Source: Stutzerimonas kirkiae
GTDB lineage: Bacteria > Pseudomonadota > Gammaproteobacteria > Pseudomonadales > Pseudomonadaceae
Direction: 5' to 3'
Length of the DNA stretch: 64,000 bases
Assembly: GCF_004327335.1 (NCBI RefSeq)
Contig: NZ_QJUO01000014.1
Coordinates: 1-64,000 of the forward strand
Below the pieces are notes generated by a model. That model searched no databases, was not told where the DNA came from, and was given only the letters and a program-made list of their open reading frames with translations. This document shows positions 62,406 through 64,000 of this stretch, piece after piece. Both the position numbers and the translations under genes were made by a program. Each line of letters starts with the position of its first letter. Position 1 is the first letter of the stretch.

Positions 62406-63416
62406 ATGACGCCCACCGAAGCCAAGCGCCCCCTGCAACTGAACGACAACGGTCAGTTGCGGCATTTTCTCTCGCTCGACGGCCTGCCCCGCGAGCTGCT
62501 CACGGAAATCCTCGACACCGCCGACTCCTTCCTCGAAGTCGGCGCGCGCGCCGTGAAGAAGGTACCGCTGCTGCGCGGCAAGACCGTGTGCAACGTGTTC
62601 TTCGAGAACTCCACGCGCACCCGCACCACCTTCGAGCTGGCGGCCAAGCGCCTGTCCGCCGATGTCATCACCCTCAACGTGTCGACCTCCTCGACCAGCA
62701 AGGGCGAAACCCTGACCGACACCCTGCGCAACCTGGAAGCGATGGCCGCCGACATGTTCGTGGTGCGGCATGCCGACTCCGGCGCCGCCCACTTCATCGC
62801 CGAACACGTCTGCCCCGATGTGGCGGTGATCAACGGCGGCGACGGGCGCCACGCGCACCCGACCCAGGGCATGCTCGACATGCTGACCATCCGTCGCCAC
62901 AAAGGTGATTTCGAGAATCTTTCGGTAGCCATCGTCGGCGATATCCTGCACTCGCGGGTGGCCCGTTCCGACATGCTCGCCCTGCGCACCCTGGGTTGCC
63001 GCGACATCCGCGTGATCGCCCCGCGGCCCCTGCTGCCGGTCGGGCTCGAACAGTATGGGGTCAAGGTCTTCAACGACATGAACGAAGGCCTGCGCGATGT
63101 TGACGTGGTGGTCATGCTGCGCCTGCAGCGCGAGCGCATGCAAAGCGGCCTGCTGCCCAGCGAGGGCGAGTTCTACCGGCTCTACGGCCTGACCACCGAG
63201 CGCATGAAGCTGGCCAGCCCCGAGGCCATCGTCATGCACCCCGGCCCGATCAACCGTGGCGTGGAAATAGAATCGGCGGTGGCTGACGGCCCGCACTCGG
63301 TGATCCTCAACCAGGTCACCTACGGCATCGCCATCCGCATGGCGGTGCTGTCGATGAGCATGAGCGGCCAGGTCGCGCAACGACAACTGGAAAACGAAGC
63401 CGGGGAGCAGAACTGA
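62406..63416 (+). CDS. pyrB: Aspartate carbamoyltransferase catalytic chain
   Basis: First committed step of pyrimidine synthesis. The 336-residue protein has the carbamoyl-phosphate motif STRTRTTFE, the loop [17 protein letters not shown] and the aspartate-binding [12 protein letters not shown]. It has an N-terminal extension typical of Pseudomonas class A enzymes, which assemble as dodecamers with the pyrC' product. Its stop shares one base with the pyrC' start. Confidence 0.97.
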   Translation: MTPTEAKRPLQLNDNGQLRHFLSLDGLPRELLTEILDTADSFLEVGARAVKKVPLLRGKTVCNVFFENSTRTRTTFELAAKRLSADVITLNVSTSSTSKGETLTDTLRNLEAMAADMFVVRHADSGAAHFIAEHVCPDVAVINGGDGRHAHPTQGMLDMLTIRRHKGDFENLSVAIVGDILHSRVARSDMLALRTLGCRDIRVIAPRPLLPVGLEQYGVKVFNDMNEGLRDVDVVVMLRLQRERMQSGLLPSEGEFYRLYGLTTERMKLASPEAIVMHPGPINRGVEIESAVADGPHSVILNQVTYGIAIRMAVLSMSMSGQVAQRQLENEAGEQN

Positions 63417-64000
63417 TGTCCATTGAAATTCTCGGCGCACGCCTGATCGACCCGGCCAGCGGCCACGACCAGGTCACCAACCTGTACCTGCGGGACGGCA
63501 AGGTCATCGCCAGCGGCGCGGCCCCCGCCGGTTTCCGCGCAGAACAGCGCATCGACGCCAGCGGGCTGGTCGCCGCACCCGGCCTGGTCGATCTGTCGGT
63601 CGCCCTGCGCGAACCCGGCTACAGCCGCAAGGGCAGCATCGCCAGCGAGACCCTGGCCGCCACCGCCGGCGGTGTCACCAGCTTGTGCTGCACGCCGCAG
63701 ACGCGCCCGGTGCTGGACACCACCGCCGTCACCGAAATGATCCTCGACCGCGCACGCGACGCCGGCCACGCCCGAGTCTTCCCGATCGGCGCCCTGTCAC
63801 GCAACCTGGCCGGCGAACAGCTCGCCGAACTGGTGGCGCTGCGCGATGCCGGCTGCGTTGCCTTCGGCAACGGCCTGGAACAGTTCGGCAGCAACCGCAC
63901 CCTGCGCCGTGCCCTGGAATACGCGGCCACCTTCGACCTGACCGTGGTGCTGCATTCACAGGACCGCGACCTGGCCGAGGGCGGCCTCGCCCACGAAGGC
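63416..64000 (+). CDS. pyrC': Dihydroorotase-like non-catalytic subunit PyrC' (3' end outside window)
   Basis: The first 195 residues of a dihydroorotase homologue. The zinc-binding DxHxH after the first strand is replaced by DLSVALREPG, so the main metal ligands are lost. Inactive homologues of this kind are obligate structural partners of PyrB in Pseudomonas. It starts [20 protein letters not shown] and overlaps the pyrB stop. The rest of the gene is beyond the window. Confidence 0.93.
   Translation, partial: MSIEILGARLIDPASGHDQVTNLYLRDGKVIASGAAPAGFRAEQRIDASGLVAAPGLVDLSVALREPGYSRKGSIASETLAATAGGVTSLCCTPQTRPVLDTTAVTEMILDRARDAGHARVFPIGALSRNLAGEQLAELVALRDAGCVAFGNGLEQFGSNRTLRRALEYAATFDLTVVLHSQDRDLAEGGLAHEG

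Overview
The window looks like chromosomal DNA of a Pseudomonas-type gammaproteobacterium. It is GC-rich, with short Shine-Dalgarno-led genes, GG-N10-GC sigma-54 promoters in front of flagellar operons, the fagA-fumC-orfX-sodA order, bfd next to bacterioferritin, and the gshB / tonB3 / yqgE / ruvX / pyrR / pyrB / pyrC' block. All of these arrangements are familiar from Pseudomonas. Comparisons with P. aeruginosa are from memory; no database search was run.

Layout. 1-8.9 kb: partial ZIP metal transporter, Fur-type operon fagA-fumC-orfX-sodA, a DEAD-box helicase, a LysR regulator, a periplasmic cyclophilin and a FemAB-like acyltransferase. 8.9-22.3 kb: a leftward flagellar block in three sigma-54 units (fliEFGHIJ, fliK, fliLMNOPQR-flhB) closed by a strong terminator. 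22.4-30.9 kb: benE-like transporter, pyrF, DUF2897 peptide, bfd and a bacterioferritin with an altered ferroxidase site, grxD, argF, an FbpC-like ATPase, tadA and a Tat-exported multicopper oxidase. 31.2-33.5 kb: CsgG / DUF4810 / DUF799 lipoprotein trio and a VOC protein. 33.5-41.3 kb: a sulfur-ester locus of two arylsulfotransferases, a TonB-dependent receptor, a LysR regulator and a sulfonate-type binding protein. 41.5-47.6 kb: housekeeping and membrane genes, including a manganese-riboswitch-controlled GDT1-type exporter, and a SRAP-like protein. 47.7-55 kb: a tight six-gene operon described below. 55.2-64 kb: LysR, a shrunken ChpA-like hybrid kinase, gshB, tonB3, yqgE, ruvX, pyrR, pyrB and the start of pyrC'.

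The most interesting region is the leftward operon at 54964-47747: fatty acyl-AMP ligase, unusual cytochrome P450, acyl carrier protein, carbamoyltransferase, MBOAT acyltransferase and a membrane-anchored SGNH-type protein. Its core parts parallel the Dlt D-alanylation machine (ligase, carrier, MBOAT, DltD-like SGNH protein), with two tailoring enzymes inserted between loading and export. I infer a machine that makes a modified, possibly carbamoylated, acyl group and transfers it to something outside the inner membrane. The acyl group and the acceptor are unknown.

Three intergenic repeat families stand out: eight copies of a roughly 90-110 bp palindromic element (core GCTGGAGGCTGGACGAA / TTCGTCCAGCCTCCAGC), three arrays of a GCAAGCK-type heptamer that all start at stop codons of convergent gene pairs, and a two-copy element at 28.9 and 59.5 kb. 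No tRNA, rRNA, CRISPR array, transposase or phage gene was found.
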